DNA from: Nodosilinea sp. E11
GTDB taxonomy: Bacteria > Cyanobacteriota > Cyanobacteriia > Phormidesmidales > Phormidesmidaceae
Direction: 5' to 3'
NCBI RefSeq assembly: GCF_032813545.1
Contig: NZ_CP136520.1
Coordinates: forward strand, 1,978,001-2,042,000
DNA length: 64,000 nt
Shown here: positions 54,985 to 64,000 of the stretch, piece by piece
How positions within the stretch are numbered: position 1 is the stretch's first letter
Layout: every line of letters starts with the position of its first letter
Position numbers and translations under genes: made by a program
Notes under the pieces: generated by a model
What the model saw: the letters and a program-made list of their open reading frames with translations, nothing else
Told to the model about the DNA's origin: nothing
Database searches by the model: none

Positions 54985-57900
54985 TTACCCAAAAATTTTC
55001 TGCAAAATTCCCTTTTTTTGGCGATGGCCCAGCACGAGTTGTTGCAGCATTTGCCCTTGCCAGAAGGGCATGGCCCCATGAGTGCTCTGAAGCTGGGCTA
55101 CCTGAGCGAGGTCGCTGGCGGCTTCGGCTCCATCGCCGGTCAGCCAGCGACCAATCGGGTGATCCCACCCCTGGAGAAATTCGTCGAGCATGACCCGGTG
55201 GGTATCGTCAATGGGGAAGGGGGACTCGCTGGTGTCGGCATGGGTGTTGTGGTGCAGCCCTTTGCGGGGTTTGGTCGTGGCGGTGAGGGCTTTGGCGGTG
55301 AGCGATCGCCAGGTTTCGCTCAGCAGCGGCGGCAGTGCGCTCAAACCACCGGCCTGGGCTAATTCGTTGGCCAGGGCCACCATCTCGCGATCGCCGCTGT
55401 CCGCGCCGTAGCGGGCAAAGTCGTCGAGGAGAGGCTGCAACAGCTCGCGCTCTAGTACCGTCGCCAGGCCCGCTACGGTGGCGACGTCTTGGGCGGGAAT
55501 GGGGTTGCTGGCGATCGCCAGGTGGGCCAAAGCTGCCGCTAGATCGGTTTGACTGTCGGCGCTGAGGCAAAACCACACCCGATCGCTGACGGCATGGCGC
55601 ACCTGCTGCTTAGCCTGCTCAAGCCCAAGCTGGGGCAGCGCTGCTTGGGGTGAGGTGGCTTCAGGGCTGTTGACAGGGGGGTGGGGTGCTTTGAGTTTGG
55701 GGGTTTCAGGCTCGCTCACCGCTGATGGGGCTGGCTCAGCCTGGGCGGCTGGTGCCGGGGGCGGCGGGGGCGGCGGGTCCGCTGGGTCAAGGACTGAAAA
55801 TTGTGCTTTCGAGGCGTGTTGGGTAGCTAAAAGGGTGGCATTCTCAGCTTGGAGAGCGTTGATTAGGGTCGATTGCTGGGCCAGCAGCACATCTTGCTCG
55901 GCCAGACGGGTTTCTGCGGCTGCCAAGCGCTCGGCTAGCTGCTTTAGCTCTACGGCGGCGGCCCCGGCTCGCACCAGGTTGCCGTAATGGGGTTCGCTGA
56001 CATCGACCGGCTTAGCCGACTCGCCCGGCAGGTAGAGCCACCCTTGCTGGTCGCCCCGGTTGACCACCAGTCGTTGCCCCTCGGGGTTACTCATGGTCAG
56101 AGTAGTGGTGCCCGAGTTACTGGAGGTGGTGGCTGAGTAGCGGCGGTTGCTGTAGGTAAATTCGACCTTGGAAGAGGAACTGGGAGCGGCGGGCGACTGC
56201 GCCGGGGTCACCGTTGGCGTGGGGGGTGGTTCTGCGGCTACCGCAGGCTGTACCGACGTTTCGGTGGTGCTCTGGGATAGATGATCTAATGCCGTGGGCT
56301 CGGTGGCACCAGGCCCAGTAGCAGATCCTAGGCTAGAACCGGTGCCAGAGCCAGTGTCAGACTCTGGAGCAACTTCGCTCACCCTGGGCCGAGGGCCGAC
56401 CCCGCTGGTCGTCGTCACCGGAGTTGTGAGGTTGGGGAGCGACGGCCCTACCGGTCGCGAGGGCCGTTGTACCGCAGCGGTCGAGTTGGGTCGGGCTTTG
56501 GTTGCGGCGGCGGCTGGGCGCACCCCCACCAGTTCTAGCTCAACGGTGGTGGTGCCCTGCCATTCGTTTTGCTTGAGCTTATAGGCGACATCGAGTTGGT
56601 TGGGCAGGGGGTAATATTCGCCCCAGCGCCAGGCGATCGCTTTGATCGTTACATCGCTGCCGTCTTCTCCCAGCACCAGCTTGAGGTGATCGCGGTTGCG
56701 GCCCACGGTCTGCTGCTCTAGTACCCGCAGGTTGGGCGTCCAAAACACCGGGTCGGGGTTCTCAATGCCGCAGGGATGCAGGTGATCGATCTGGTCGAAT
56801 AGCCCTTGGTCTACTTCGCCCAGGCGGGCCTGGCTATCGATTTTGACCAGGGGCTTGAGCAGATCGACGGTGAGGGTTTGGCAGGCGTAGTGGGAGAGCC
56901 GGGCCGTGACCTGGCGCAGGCGATTGGCCAAAAACGAAAAGCCTCCGGCAGCCCGGTGGCCACCAAATTTTTCGAGTAGGTCGTGGCAGGTTTGCAGGGC
57001 GGCAAACACGTCAAATTCGGGAATGCCTCGGGCTGACCCGCGAATCACCTTGTGCTCGTCGTCTTCGTAGGTGCCGATGAAGACGGGCACGCCGTAGCGC
57101 TCGACCAGCCGCGAGGCGACAATGCCGATCACACCGTGGTGCCAGCCGGGTTGCACAACCACCAAGACGCGATCGCGCTCTATCTCTACCGTGCCCAGGG
57201 CGCGCTGCTGCTCACACCAGGCGATCGCCTCCTGCTCAATGCTCTGGCAGAGATCTTGGCGGGTGGCGTTGATCTGCTCGCACTGCATGGCCCGCTCCAG
57301 GGCCACCCCCACATCGTCGGTGGTCAGCAGGTCAATCACAATTTGGGGCTCGGCGATTCGGCCTACGGCGTTGATGCGCGGCCCTAGGCGAAAGCCAATG
57401 TGCTCGGGCTTCAGCGGTTTGCTCTGGTCGGCCAGCCCCGCCACCTGAATCAGCGCCTGAATGCCAAAGAGGCGCGACCTGGGCAATAGCCCCAGCCCCC
57501 GCCGCACCCAGCGGCGGTTCACCCCGGTGAGGGGAGCCAAATCGGCAATGGTGCCCAGGGTAAATAGCTCTAGCAGTGGCCCGGTCAAGTCTTGGGTGCG
57601 GCCCAGGGCCTGGGCCAGACATACCGCCAGAATGTAGGCTACCCCAACCCCCGCCACGCCCCGGTAGGGCGAAGTTTCGCTCAGCAGCTTGGGGTTCAAA
57701 ATCGCATTGGCTGGAGGAATCTCGGGGGGAATGTCGTGGTGGTCGGTGATGATCACCGCCAGACCCAGCTCGCGGGCGCGGGCGATTGGGGCCACGGCGG
57801 CAATGCCGTTGTCAACGGTGAGAATAATGCTCACCCCATCGGCGTAGCAGTCTTCGACAATGCGGTTGTTGATGCCGTAGCCCTCGGCCATGCGGCTGGG

Positions 57901-58293
57901 GATGGTGTAGCTGACCTGGGCCCCCATGGCCCGCAGCGCCCGCAGCAGCAGCGCGGTGCTGGTCATGCCGTCGGCATCGTAGTCGCCGCAAATGGCGATC
58001 GCCTGCTGAGTATTAATGGCCGTTACCAGCAGCTCTAAGCTGGCGGCCAAGTCAGGAAACTCGGCCAGGGGCGAGGGCAACTGCTGCCGCTCGGGGTCGA
58101 GAAAGTCGGTCGCCAGAGCCGGGGTGGTAATGCCTCGGTTGATCAATACCTGGGTAAGCAGCGGCGACAACCCCGTGGCCTGGGCCAGGGTGGCGGCCAG
58201 GGGAGCATTCGCGGTGGCCACCTGCCACCGCTGTTGCGGTAGACGTTGGCCCTCGGTTAGCGATGGAGAAGAAGCGATCGCAGAATCAGTCAC
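54985..58293 (-). CDS. recJ: RecJ single-stranded-DNA exonuclease with long C-terminal extension
   Basis: 1102 aa from a GTG start; typical RecJ is 550-800 aa. The DHH phosphoesterase has ICGDYDADGM (Asp104-Asp108) and VIITDHHDIPP (DHH at 184-186); the DHHA1 part has the GGH motif in LLEKFGGHRAAGGF near 446, followed by an OB-fold to about 580. Beyond this is an extension: a Pro/Thr/Ser-rich stretch (585-700), a beta-rich segment (VEFTYSNRRYSATTSSNSGTTTLT, near 710), a coiled coil (ELKQLAERLAAAETRLAEQ, about 780-830), and a helical terminal domain (870-1102). The core degrades single-stranded DNA 5' to 3' in repair. The role of the extension is unknown. The frame is uninterrupted. Confidence 0.92.
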   Translation of the reverse strand: MTDSAIASSPSLTEGQRLPQQRWQVATANAPLAATLAQATGLSPLLTQVLINRGITTPALATDFLDPERQQLPSPLAEFPDLAASLELLVTAINTQQAIAICGDYDADGMTSTALLLRALRAMGAQVSYTIPSRMAEGYGINNRIVEDCYADGVSIILTVDNGIAAVAPIARARELGLAVIITDHHDIPPEIPPANAILNPKLLSETSPYRGVAGVGVAYILAVCLAQALGRTQDLTGPLLELFTLGTIADLAPLTGVNRRWVRRGLGLLPRSRLFGIQALIQVAGLADQSKPLKPEHIGFRLGPRINAVGRIAEPQIVIDLLTTDDVGVALERAMQCEQINATRQDLCQSIEQEAIAWCEQQRALGTVEIERDRVLVVVQPGWHHGVIGIVASRLVERYGVPVFIGTYEDDEHKVIRGSARGIPEFDVFAALQTCHDLLEKFGGHRAAGGFSFLANRLRQVTARLSHYACQTLTVDLLKPLVKIDSQARLGEVDQGLFDQIDHLHPCGIENPDPVFWTPNLRVLEQQTVGRNRDHLKLVLGEDGSDVTIKAIAWRWGEYYPLPNQLDVAYKLKQNEWQGTTTVELELVGVRPAAAATKARPNSTAAVQRPSRPVGPSLPNLTTPVTTTSGVGPRPRVSEVAPESDTGSGTGSSLGSATGPGATEPTALDHLSQSTTETSVQPAVAAEPPPTPTVTPAQSPAAPSSSSKVEFTYSNRRYSATTSSNSGTTTLTMSNPEGQRLVVNRGDQQGWLYLPGESAKPVDVSEPHYGNLVRAGAAAVELKQLAERLAAAETRLAEQDVLLAQQSTLINALQAENATLLATQHASKAQFSVLDPADPPPPPPPAPAAQAEPAPSAVSEPETPKLKAPHPPVNSPEATSPQAALPQLGLEQAKQQVRHAVSDRVWFCLSADSQTDLAAALAHLAIASNPIPAQDVATVAGLATVLERELLQPLLDDFARYGADSGDREMVALANELAQAGGLSALPPLLSETWRSLTAKALTATTKPRKGLHHNTHADTSESPFPIDDTHRVMLDEFLQGWDHPIGRWLTGDGAEAASDLAQVAQLQSTHGAMPFWQGQMLQQLVLGHRQKKGILQKIFG

Positions 58294-58408
58294 AGCACCG
58301 GGGCACTAGATCATGTGCACTTATCATAACCGCAGATCTCTACTCAGCAATGCCCGTCTCAGCGCGATCGCCGGGGGCTTAGAGGCGCAGGGCAAACGAC
58401 CTGTGGGC

Positions 58409-59266
58409 CTACACGACATCGGGCAGTGGGCGTTTGAGACGATAGAGCCACAGCAACCCGACAATGCCCAGGGCAATGCCGCCCAGGCTCACCAGTTGGG
58501 CTACCCGCAGTGGTCCCAGCATCAGACTATCCAGTCGCAGACCCTCAATCCACACCCGACCCAGGCTATAGGTGGCAAAGTAAACCAAAAATATTGTGCC
58601 TGCCTTCAGCCGCCCCGGATGACGCAATCCCCAAAAAAAGAGCCAGAGTACCAGCGCCAGCACCCCCAGGTTCCACAGCGACTCGTAGAGAAAGGTGGGG
58701 TGGTAGTAGGCGGCATCGGCCAGCCCCGGCGGTCGCTGAGCGGGGGGAATATACACCCGCCAGGGCAGATCGGTCGGGCGGCCAAAGGCCTCCGAATTAA
58801 AGAAATTGCCCCAGCGACCAATGGCCTGACCCAGCACCAGGGCCGGGGCGACCACATCCGCCAGTTGCCAAAAGGAGAGCCGATAGCGGCGGGCAAACAG
58901 CAGCGTGGCGATCGCCCCCCCCAAAATAGCTCCGTGGATAGCAATACCTCCCTGCCAGATGGCAAAGGCTTGCAGGGGGCGATCGGCGTAGCGATCCCAC
59001 TCAAACAGCACGTAGTAGAGCCGTGCCCCCGGCAGTGCCCCCAGCACCAGCCAAATGGTCAGGTCGCCAATGCGCTCTGGGTCTAGGCCCCGCCGCCGAC
59101 CGAGCCGCTGGGCCAGCAGCATGCCCAAAAATAGGCCCGAGGCAATCAGCATGCCGTACCAGCGGAAGGTAATTGGCCCTAGCTCAAAGGCCACTGGCCC
59201 CGGTGAGGCCAACTGCCCCAGGTTTGGCGGCAGTCCTCGGGCTATAGCATTTAGCGGCAGCAGCAT
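58409..59266 (-). CDS. lgt: Prolipoprotein diacylglyceryl transferase
   Basis: 285 aa from ATG 59266; a TTG two codons upstream is possible. It transfers diacylglycerol from phosphatidylglycerol to the lipobox Cys of prelipoproteins at the plasma membrane. About seven membrane segments are visible. The Lgt signature [24 protein letters not shown] and the earlier HGAILGG (catalytic His) and [10 protein letters not shown] are present, with the C-terminal [19 protein letters not shown]. It should process the lipoproteins encoded at 18373 and 53026. It is 115 bases upstream of recJ on the same strand. Confidence 0.95.
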   Translation of the reverse strand: MLLPLNAIARGLPPNLGQLASPGPVAFELGPITFRWYGMLIASGLFLGMLLAQRLGRRRGLDPERIGDLTIWLVLGALPGARLYYVLFEWDRYADRPLQAFAIWQGGIAIHGAILGGAIATLLFARRYRLSFWQLADVVAPALVLGQAIGRWGNFFNSEAFGRPTDLPWRVYIPPAQRPPGLADAAYYHPTFLYESLWNLGVLALVLWLFFWGLRHPGRLKAGTIFLVYFATYSLGRVWIEGLRLDSLMLGPLRVAQLVSLGGIALGIVGLLWLYRLKRPLPDVV

Positions 59267-59505
59267 AACCAAACTCTGTTTTTTCTAAGGGGTTTTCTAA
59301 AGGATTCTCGCAGGGTTGAGGGCGCTCACTCAGGCCCCACTGGGCAGTGAGTTAGGCCAGCACCATCATTCACCCTACCGCATCTCCGGTTAGCGCACTG
59401 GGGTTGGCCTCTCGGGCGCTCACGACAGAACCCAGAGCCTTAGCCAATCGGGTCGTACCGTGTCGAGGTTGGCCAGCCAATCGCCACTGAGAAAATCGGG
59501 CAGTT

Positions 59506-61431
59506 CTAAAACGGAAACACCCGTGGCACGATCAGCACGGTCAAACCCCAAAACATCAGATTAAAGGGAATGCCGACTCGCATGAAATCGGTGAATTTGT
59601 AGCCCCCAGGGCCGTAGACCATCAGGTTAGTTTGGTAGCCAATCGGGGTGCTAAAGCTGGCCGATGCCCCAATCATAATGGCCACGGCAAAGGGCATAAA
59701 GCTGACCCCCAGGTTTTGGGACAGCGATAGAGCAATGGGAAACACGACCGCCGCCGCCGCATTGTTGGTAATCACCTCGGTGAGCAGGCTGACGATGGCG
59801 TAGATGGCGGCTAGGGCGACCCAAGGGTTGCTCCCCACGATTCCCAGTACCGCTGTCGAGAAGGCCGAGGCGGCCCCAGTCACCTCCAGGGCTTTGCCCA
59901 GGCCCAGGGCCGCCGCCACGACCAAAATGACCGACCAGTCAATGGCGCGAAACCCCTGCTGAAACGAACAGCAGCCAGTGAGAACCATGAGCACCGCCGC
60001 CAGGGCAGCGGCATTGAGCATCTCCATCCAACCAAAGGTAGCTAGGGCGATCATCAGCACCAAAATGCCAAAGGCCACCGGCGCTTTGTCGTGGCGCAGG
60101 GGGTCGGAGTTGGGCACTGGGCTAATCAGGTAAAAATCGCGGGAGGCGCGGCGCTCCTCTAAAAAGGAGGGGTTGGCCTCCAGCAGCAGAGTGTCGCCGG
60201 GGCGCAGGCGAATATTGCCAATCTTGCCGGGCAGGCGCTCACCGTTGCGACCCACCGCCAGCACCACCGCTCCGTAGCGGCTGCGAAACTTGCCCTCGCG
60301 AATGGTGATACCTACCAGCGGGCAGGTGTTAGAGACCACCGCTTCCATCAGCGATCGCTCTCCCCGAGGCGAGTCAAGCTTAAACACCTGGTCGGTGGCG
60401 GGCTGCAATCCACGAATCTGGTTGAGGTCAACAATCGAGTCCACCATGCCCACAAACACCAGCTGATCGTGCTCCCGCAGCACCTCCTGGGGATTGATCA
60501 CCGTCAACAGCCGCTCATCCCGCTGAATTTCGGTCAAGAACAGGCCCGGCAGGTGGCGCAGCCCCGCTTTTTCTACGGTTTTGCCCGCCAGGGGGCTGCC
60601 GTCTTCGACCACCATTTCGACGGTGTATTCGCGGGGGTCGTCGGTGCCGGTGATGGCGGGTTTGCGGCTGGGCAACAGCCAGCGCTGGGCCAAGATCAGC
60701 ATTAGAGAACCGGCGATCGCGCAGGGCACCCCCACCGGCACCAAATCAAACATTCGCAGCCCCGGCAGATCGGTCTCGGCAATGAGCAAGCCGTTGACCA
60801 CCAGGTTGGTGCTGGTGCCAATCAGCGTACACATCCCGCCCATAATCGCCGCATAGCTGAGCGGAATCATCAGCTTGGAGGGGCTAATGCGCAGCTTGCG
60901 GCACCAGTCGCCTACCGCTGGAATAAACATTGCCACAATCGGGGTGTTGTTCAAAAAGGCGCTCAGGCCCACCACTGGCACTATCAGCCGTAGCAAAGCC
61001 TGGGTGTGCCCCTGGGGCATGCCCAGCACCGACCGCGAGATAATGTCTAGCCCACCGGTCTGTTGCAGCCCTGCCACCACAATGTAGAGCACGGCGACGG
61101 TGACCATGCCGGGGTTGCTAAACCCAGCCAAGGCCGTACTGGTATCGAGGACGCCGCTCAAGAGCAGTAGGGCCAACGCCGCCAAAAACACCACTTCTGC
61201 GGCCAGAGTAGTCAGCGCATTCAATAAAAATGCCCCCAATGTTACCCCCAGGGCTAGCCCGCCCTGCCACCCCAAGGGCGGAAGGGTCACTCCGCCCAGC
61301 ACGATCCCGCCACCGACTACGCCCGCTAGCACAGCTATGCCGATCAGGAGTTGTAGCCACCGCCTACCTGGCGAGGCGGCCCTCTCACTGGTCTCGGGCT
61401 GGTGTTCGGGTTGAAGCAAACTGTTTTTCAT
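59506..61431 (-). CDS. SLC13/DASS-family transporter with two TrkA-C domains
   Basis: 641 aa from ATG 61431 (MKNSLLQPEHQPETSE); a GTG at 61590 would add 53 residues lacking membrane or domain character. Two halves of about five or six hydrophobic segments each (residues 25-225 and 425-640) flank a cytoplasmic part with two TrkA-C (RCK_C) domains: REYTVEMVVEDGSPLAGKTVEKAGLRHLPGLFL and RSLMEAVVSNTCPLVGITIREGKF. Family hairpins show SAFLNNTPIVAMFIPAV and EVITNNAAAAVVFPIALSL with the SNT/TNN motifs of the substrate site. Relatives transport sulfate, dicarboxylates or Na+ symported anions; sulfate is the usual call for cyanobacterial TrkA-C forms. It is alone in its transcript. Confidence 0.88.
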   Translation of the reverse strand: MKNSLLQPEHQPETSERAASPGRRWLQLLIGIAVLAGVVGGGIVLGGVTLPPLGWQGGLALGVTLGAFLLNALTTLAAEVVFLAALALLLLSGVLDTSTALAGFSNPGMVTVAVLYIVVAGLQQTGGLDIISRSVLGMPQGHTQALLRLIVPVVGLSAFLNNTPIVAMFIPAVGDWCRKLRISPSKLMIPLSYAAIMGGMCTLIGTSTNLVVNGLLIAETDLPGLRMFDLVPVGVPCAIAGSLMLILAQRWLLPSRKPAITGTDDPREYTVEMVVEDGSPLAGKTVEKAGLRHLPGLFLTEIQRDERLLTVINPQEVLREHDQLVFVGMVDSIVDLNQIRGLQPATDQVFKLDSPRGERSLMEAVVSNTCPLVGITIREGKFRSRYGAVVLAVGRNGERLPGKIGNIRLRPGDTLLLEANPSFLEERRASRDFYLISPVPNSDPLRHDKAPVAFGILVLMIALATFGWMEMLNAAALAAVLMVLTGCCSFQQGFRAIDWSVILVVAAALGLGKALEVTGAASAFSTAVLGIVGSNPWVALAAIYAIVSLLTEVITNNAAAAVVFPIALSLSQNLGVSFMPFAVAIMIGASASFSTPIGYQTNLMVYGPGGYKFTDFMRVGIPFNLMFWGLTVLIVPRVFPF

Positions 61432-62048
61432 GACAGACCCATGGGCAGGGGCATTACGAGGGTGGCGAAGGCGGTGGGCGGGGTGAAACTCTGTCGTTGC
61501 TGCAAGTTGTCGGGTGGGCTTAGATAGAGGCACCCTTGTCCCTCCGCTGAGTCGGGTAAACGTCAGCCCTAGCAACAGCAGGGCAGGCACAACTTAACCC
61601 GATTATCCTCCCACAGCAAAACCATTCTGCCAGTTTAGAAATGAGTTTGAGGCGAATTCTGATCTAAGTCAGTTTAGACTCTAAGTAAATTTAGGTTTTT
61701 TGGCTTATTTTTTGCCCGTGGAGCTTTCATCCTAAATCCAAATTGCATAACCCCGATTCCCAAAAGGCCAAACCGTAGAGGCGCACGGCCTGCGCCCTGC
61801 TGAACGGGGGGTAGCCAAGGAGGATTTGGTATCAGGGGACCATAGGCAGAGTGTGGCGCAGCGTGGCTCGGCAAAAAGCCAGGGTTTGACCTTAGGAACG
61901 ATGGCGCTGCCCTAGATTGCTCAACGGTCGCTGGCGGGCGATCGCATCCAACCGACAAAAGACCGTTCTCAGAAACAAAAAACCCTACCGGTTAACCGGT
62001 AGGGCCAAAGGTGAATACTGACCTGTCTGTGTGAAAGAAACGCTAACC
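61432..62048. other. Intergenic region holding a dispersed-repeat remnant and the porin terminator
   Basis: 617 bases between the SLC13 start and the porin stop. No convincing gene; a minus-strand frame at 61674-61958 lacks a ribosome binding site. At 61806-61838 a GGGGG...AGGATTTGGTATCA...GGGG segment resembles another at 18347-18382. The porin terminator is at 61983-62004. The SLC13 promoter should lie in 61432-61640. Confidence 0.5.
61983..62004 (-). terminator. Intrinsic terminator of the porin gene
   Basis: A perfect 22-base palindrome built on CCCTACCGGTT is followed on the minus strand by TTTTTTGTTTC. It lies 44 bases past the stop of the porin gene (62049) and so ends that transcript. 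Confidence 0.92.
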
Positions 62049-64000
62049 CTAGAAAGACAGCTGGGCCTGCATATTGAAGATGACAATATCAGGGTTAGTG
62101 CTGAAGTTGTTAGCGTTCATAATCCAGTAGACGGAGGGCATCAGCGCTATGTTTCGGTTGAGCGGGTAGCGGTAGACAACCTCTACCTCTTGTTGCCTCC
62201 CCCCGTCGCCACCGCCGGACACCAGAAACTCGCGGCCGTTGATTACGCTAAAGGGAACCAGGTAGGAGATGGTGCCCTGCGCACCTTCTTTAAACAGGTT
62301 GGGAAAGGCCACCCCAAACTGAATCGACTGGGCATCGACGTTGCCGATACCGGCCCCAGTAGCGGCTTCAGTCAGTCCGACACTGCCGTAGCTGTAGCGA
62401 CCAAATAACCCCAACCAGTTCAGCGGTGTCCAGTCAAAGTTGACGAGAAAGGTATCGGCGGGGGCGTTGGTGAGTGCTCCCCCAGCGCCGTTATCGGCTA
62501 GGCCGTAGAGGGGCTCACCAAAGGTGCCGCCGATCTGTCCGGCCGCGTTGGGCATGAGGTTAGAGCGGGTGTAGAGCAACCGCAGGTTGAAGTTGTTAAA
62601 GGGCCGTAGCCCTAGCTGGCCGGTGAGGGTGCTGGTGCCACCAAAAAGCCCGACAGCTGGGTTGCTAGGGGCTTTGGGGCCACCGATAAACTCGGTATTT
62701 TCGGCAAGATAACCAACTCGCACATCGAGCCAGTCGGCTACGTTCCACACAGCGATCGCCCCCGTGCCCCGATCGAGGGAGTTGACCTGGGTGCCACCGC
62801 TGGAGTTGAAGCTGTTGCCCCCGGTCAAAAAGAAGGTGTAGCGGTTTTGGTCAAAGTAGCTGTACCAGTTGATGCGGGGGCCGATGTCGAGGGTGAGGTT
62901 GCTACCCACTGGAAAGGCGTAGCTGAGTTCTCGCAGGTAAACGCTAAAGTCTTGGCCTGCCGGTACCCCAGTCTGAAACTGAATCGGCGTGCCAAAGGTG
63001 TTGAACAACCCTGCCGAAGCCCAGAAGTTGCCGGGGCCAGTGCCGCTGCCCGTCACCAGCTGGAGCTTGAGGCGATCGGCACCGCTAAAGGAGGTGTCAA
63101 AGTTCATCCACAGCAGGCTGCCCACATTGACCGCTGGGTCGCCCACCACTGTGGCTACAGGGGTAGCTCTATTATTAGTTTCTCGGAGGATGTCACCGCC
63201 AGAGAAACCGCCGCCGATGTTAAAGAAGGCTTGGCCTCGCAGCTTGGTTACGGTAGAAAATTGCTGGGCGCGCAGCTGAGCTGTGTCAGCCTCAAGCTGG
63301 TCAACTCGACCGCCTAGGGTGGCTAGCTCAGCGGCAAATTCTTCTTGCAGGCGCAGCAGTGTGATCAGGTCTTCTTCAGGCAGGCCAGCGCCTAGGGTGC
63401 TGGCAATCACATCTAGGCAGGCGTTGAGACCGGCGGCAAACTCAAAGCGGGTGAGGGTGCGCTGCCCCCGAAACGTGGTGTCGGGGTAGCCCTGAATACA
63501 GCCATAGTTCTCAACCAGGTTGTTCAGCGCCTGAAACGCCCAGTCGGACGGCGATACATCCGAAAAATCGGTAACCCGTGTCACCTGGGCCAGGCCTTCG
63601 AGGGTCTCAGGCTGCACGGTCGTATCGGCGGCCAGGCCAGCCTCTAGATCGCTGACCCGAAATCTGGTGGCCCGTTCAGCGTCGGTAGTGGACTGGGGTT
63701 CAGAGGCGATGAGCTGGGGTGTTGCTGCCTCAGTTGCCACCTCAGATCGTGCGCCGGGGGCAGCGATCGCATCGCCAGTCGCTTCCCCAAGCACCAGAGA
63801 GGTCAACCCTAAGGCTTCAGTTGGGGAGGGCGCGATCGCCAACTCCGAGCGATCTGAGCGATCGCTGGTGCTCTCGGTCGTGACCGAGGGGGCCGCTACC
63901 GTAGCGGTCGCCGACAACAGTAGTACCGACACCGCTAACAAACTGCGCTCACAGCCCTTCAAACCCAGGCGGGCTAAAGCGCTCAAACTTAAACCGTTCA
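62049..64000 (-). CDS. Cyanobacterial SLH-domain/OprB-type outer-membrane porin, 5' end beyond window
   Basis: At least 650 residues; the frame is open to the right edge. The first in-window start is a TTG at 63986, but the frame continues upstream and the last two bases (63999-64000) fit a CAT that would give MNGLSLSALARLG, so the true start is likely just outside. A signal peptide (SLLAVSVLLLSATATVAA) is followed by a spacer, an SLH domain (DVSPSDWAFQALNNLVENYGCIQGYPDTTFRGQRTLTRFEFAAGLNACLDVI, about 140-200), a short coiled coil (GGRVDQLEADTAQLRAQQ) and an OprB-like beta-barrel ending FNMQAQLSF. Such porins are abundant in cyanobacterial outer membranes; some are iron-uptake porins. The SLH domain ties the barrel to peptidoglycan. 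A strong terminator follows. Confidence 0.92.
   Translation of the reverse strand, partial: NGLSLSALARLGLKGCERSLLAVSVLLLSATATVAAPSVTTESTSDRSDRSELAIAPSPTEALGLTSLVLGEATGDAIAAPGARSEVATEAATPQLIASEPQSTTDAERATRFRVSDLEAGLAADTTVQPETLEGLAQVTRVTDFSDVSPSDWAFQALNNLVENYGCIQGYPDTTFRGQRTLTRFEFAAGLNACLDVIASTLGAGLPEEDLITLLRLQEEFAAELATLGGRVDQLEADTAQLRAQQFSTVTKLRGQAFFNIGGGFSGGDILRETNNRATPVATVVGDPAVNVGSLLWMNFDTSFSGADRLKLQLVTGSGTGPGNFWASAGLFNTFGTPIQFQTGVPAGQDFSVYLRELSYAFPVGSNLTLDIGPRINWYSYFDQNRYTFFLTGGNSFNSSGGTQVNSLDRGTGAIAVWNVADWLDVRVGYLAENTEFIGGPKAPSNPAVGLFGGTSTLTGQLGLRPFNNFNLRLLYTRSNLMPNAAGQIGGTFGEPLYGLADNGAGGALTNAPADTFLVNFDWTPLNWLGLFGRYSYGSVGLTEAATGAGIGNVDAQSIQFGVAFPNLFKEGAQGTISYLVPFSVINGREFLVSGGGDGGRQQEVEVVYRYPLNRNIALMPSVYWIMNANNFSTNPDIVIFNMQAQLSF

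Noticed and set aside
59273..59505. Possible tRNA or small RNA between lgt and the SLC13 gene
   Set aside because: No cloverleaf could be drawn and no CCA or T-loop consensus was found; GC-rich sequence without clear structure.
61674..61958. 94-codon minus-strand frame upstream of the SLC13 gene's opposite end
   Set aside because: Pro/Arg/Ser-rich translation typical of noncoding GC-rich DNA, crosses a dispersed-repeat remnant, no ribosome binding site.

Overview
The window is a piece of a cyanobacterial chromosome, GC-rich and gene-dense. The HIP1 octamer GCGATCGC recurs throughout, as is typical of cyanobacteria. Several genes are cyanobacterial or photosynthetic markers: the NDH-1 subunit NdhS, a Gap2-type GAPDH, a tocopherol-cyclase-like protein, an SLH/OprB porin, a DUF4168 protein and a Bgt-type amino-acid transporter with a fused binding protein and permease. 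The style fits a filamentous Leptolyngbya/Nodosilinea-like lineage, but that placement is inference. I found no tRNA, rRNA, CRISPR array, prophage or intact insertion sequence.

Layout. 1-4.9 kb: a very large multi-sensor histidine kinase (CBS pair, GAF, seven PAS, GAF, HisKA), cut by the left edge. 5.0-7.5 kb: divergent bgtA/bgtB. 7.6-14.2 kb: a small membrane peptide, a 1655-aa TamB homologue and a Ca2+/H+ antiporter, all on the minus strand. 14.5-18.3 kb: tsaB, ispH and a membrane diguanylate cyclase. 18.4-22.2 kb: a CAP lipoprotein, a DUF4168 protein, ndhS, a HAS-barrel-like protein and an FAD oxidoreductase. 22.2-26.2 kb: murC-murB (minus) facing away from gap2 (plus). 26.3-32.6 kb: a TPR protein, a radical SAM protein, a gamma-carbonic anhydrase, a zinc-finger-like conserved protein, a VOC protein and a degenerate AAA+ ATPase. 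33-36 kb: dps, an archaeal/eukaryotic-type PheRS beta subunit and gloA. 37-41.5 kb: a Ski2-like helicase, endonuclease V and a decayed HigBA toxin-antitoxin pair. 42-46.8 kb: a MidA-like methyltransferase, mobA, a membrane protein, mtnA and an SDR. 46.9-54.9 kb: a tocopherol-cyclase-like gene flanked by simple repeats, then a larE-glk-Nudix-DUF45 run, a glycosyltransferase, an NAGPA-like lipoprotein and an LRAT-PspA fusion. 55-64 kb: recJ with a long C-terminal extension, lgt, an SLC13 permease and an outer-membrane porin that runs off the right edge.

Most of the content is housekeeping: cell wall (murB, murC), isoprenoids (ispH), tRNA modification (tsaB), lipoproteins (lgt), outer membrane (tamB, porin) and carbon metabolism (gap2, glk). 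Convergent gene pairs are often separated by strong hairpin terminators.

The least ordinary items are these: a stand-alone archaeal-type PheT with no visible PheS; an LRAT acyltransferase fused to a PspA/Vipp1-like helical hairpin; a HigB toxin interrupted by one TGA codon whose continuation ends in an ATGA overlap with an antitoxin lacking its HTH domain; an AAA+ protein with an intact P-loop but altered Walker B, sensor 1 and arginine-finger positions; and a RecJ with about 500 extra residues. All functional calls come from reading sequence motifs; no database search was run.
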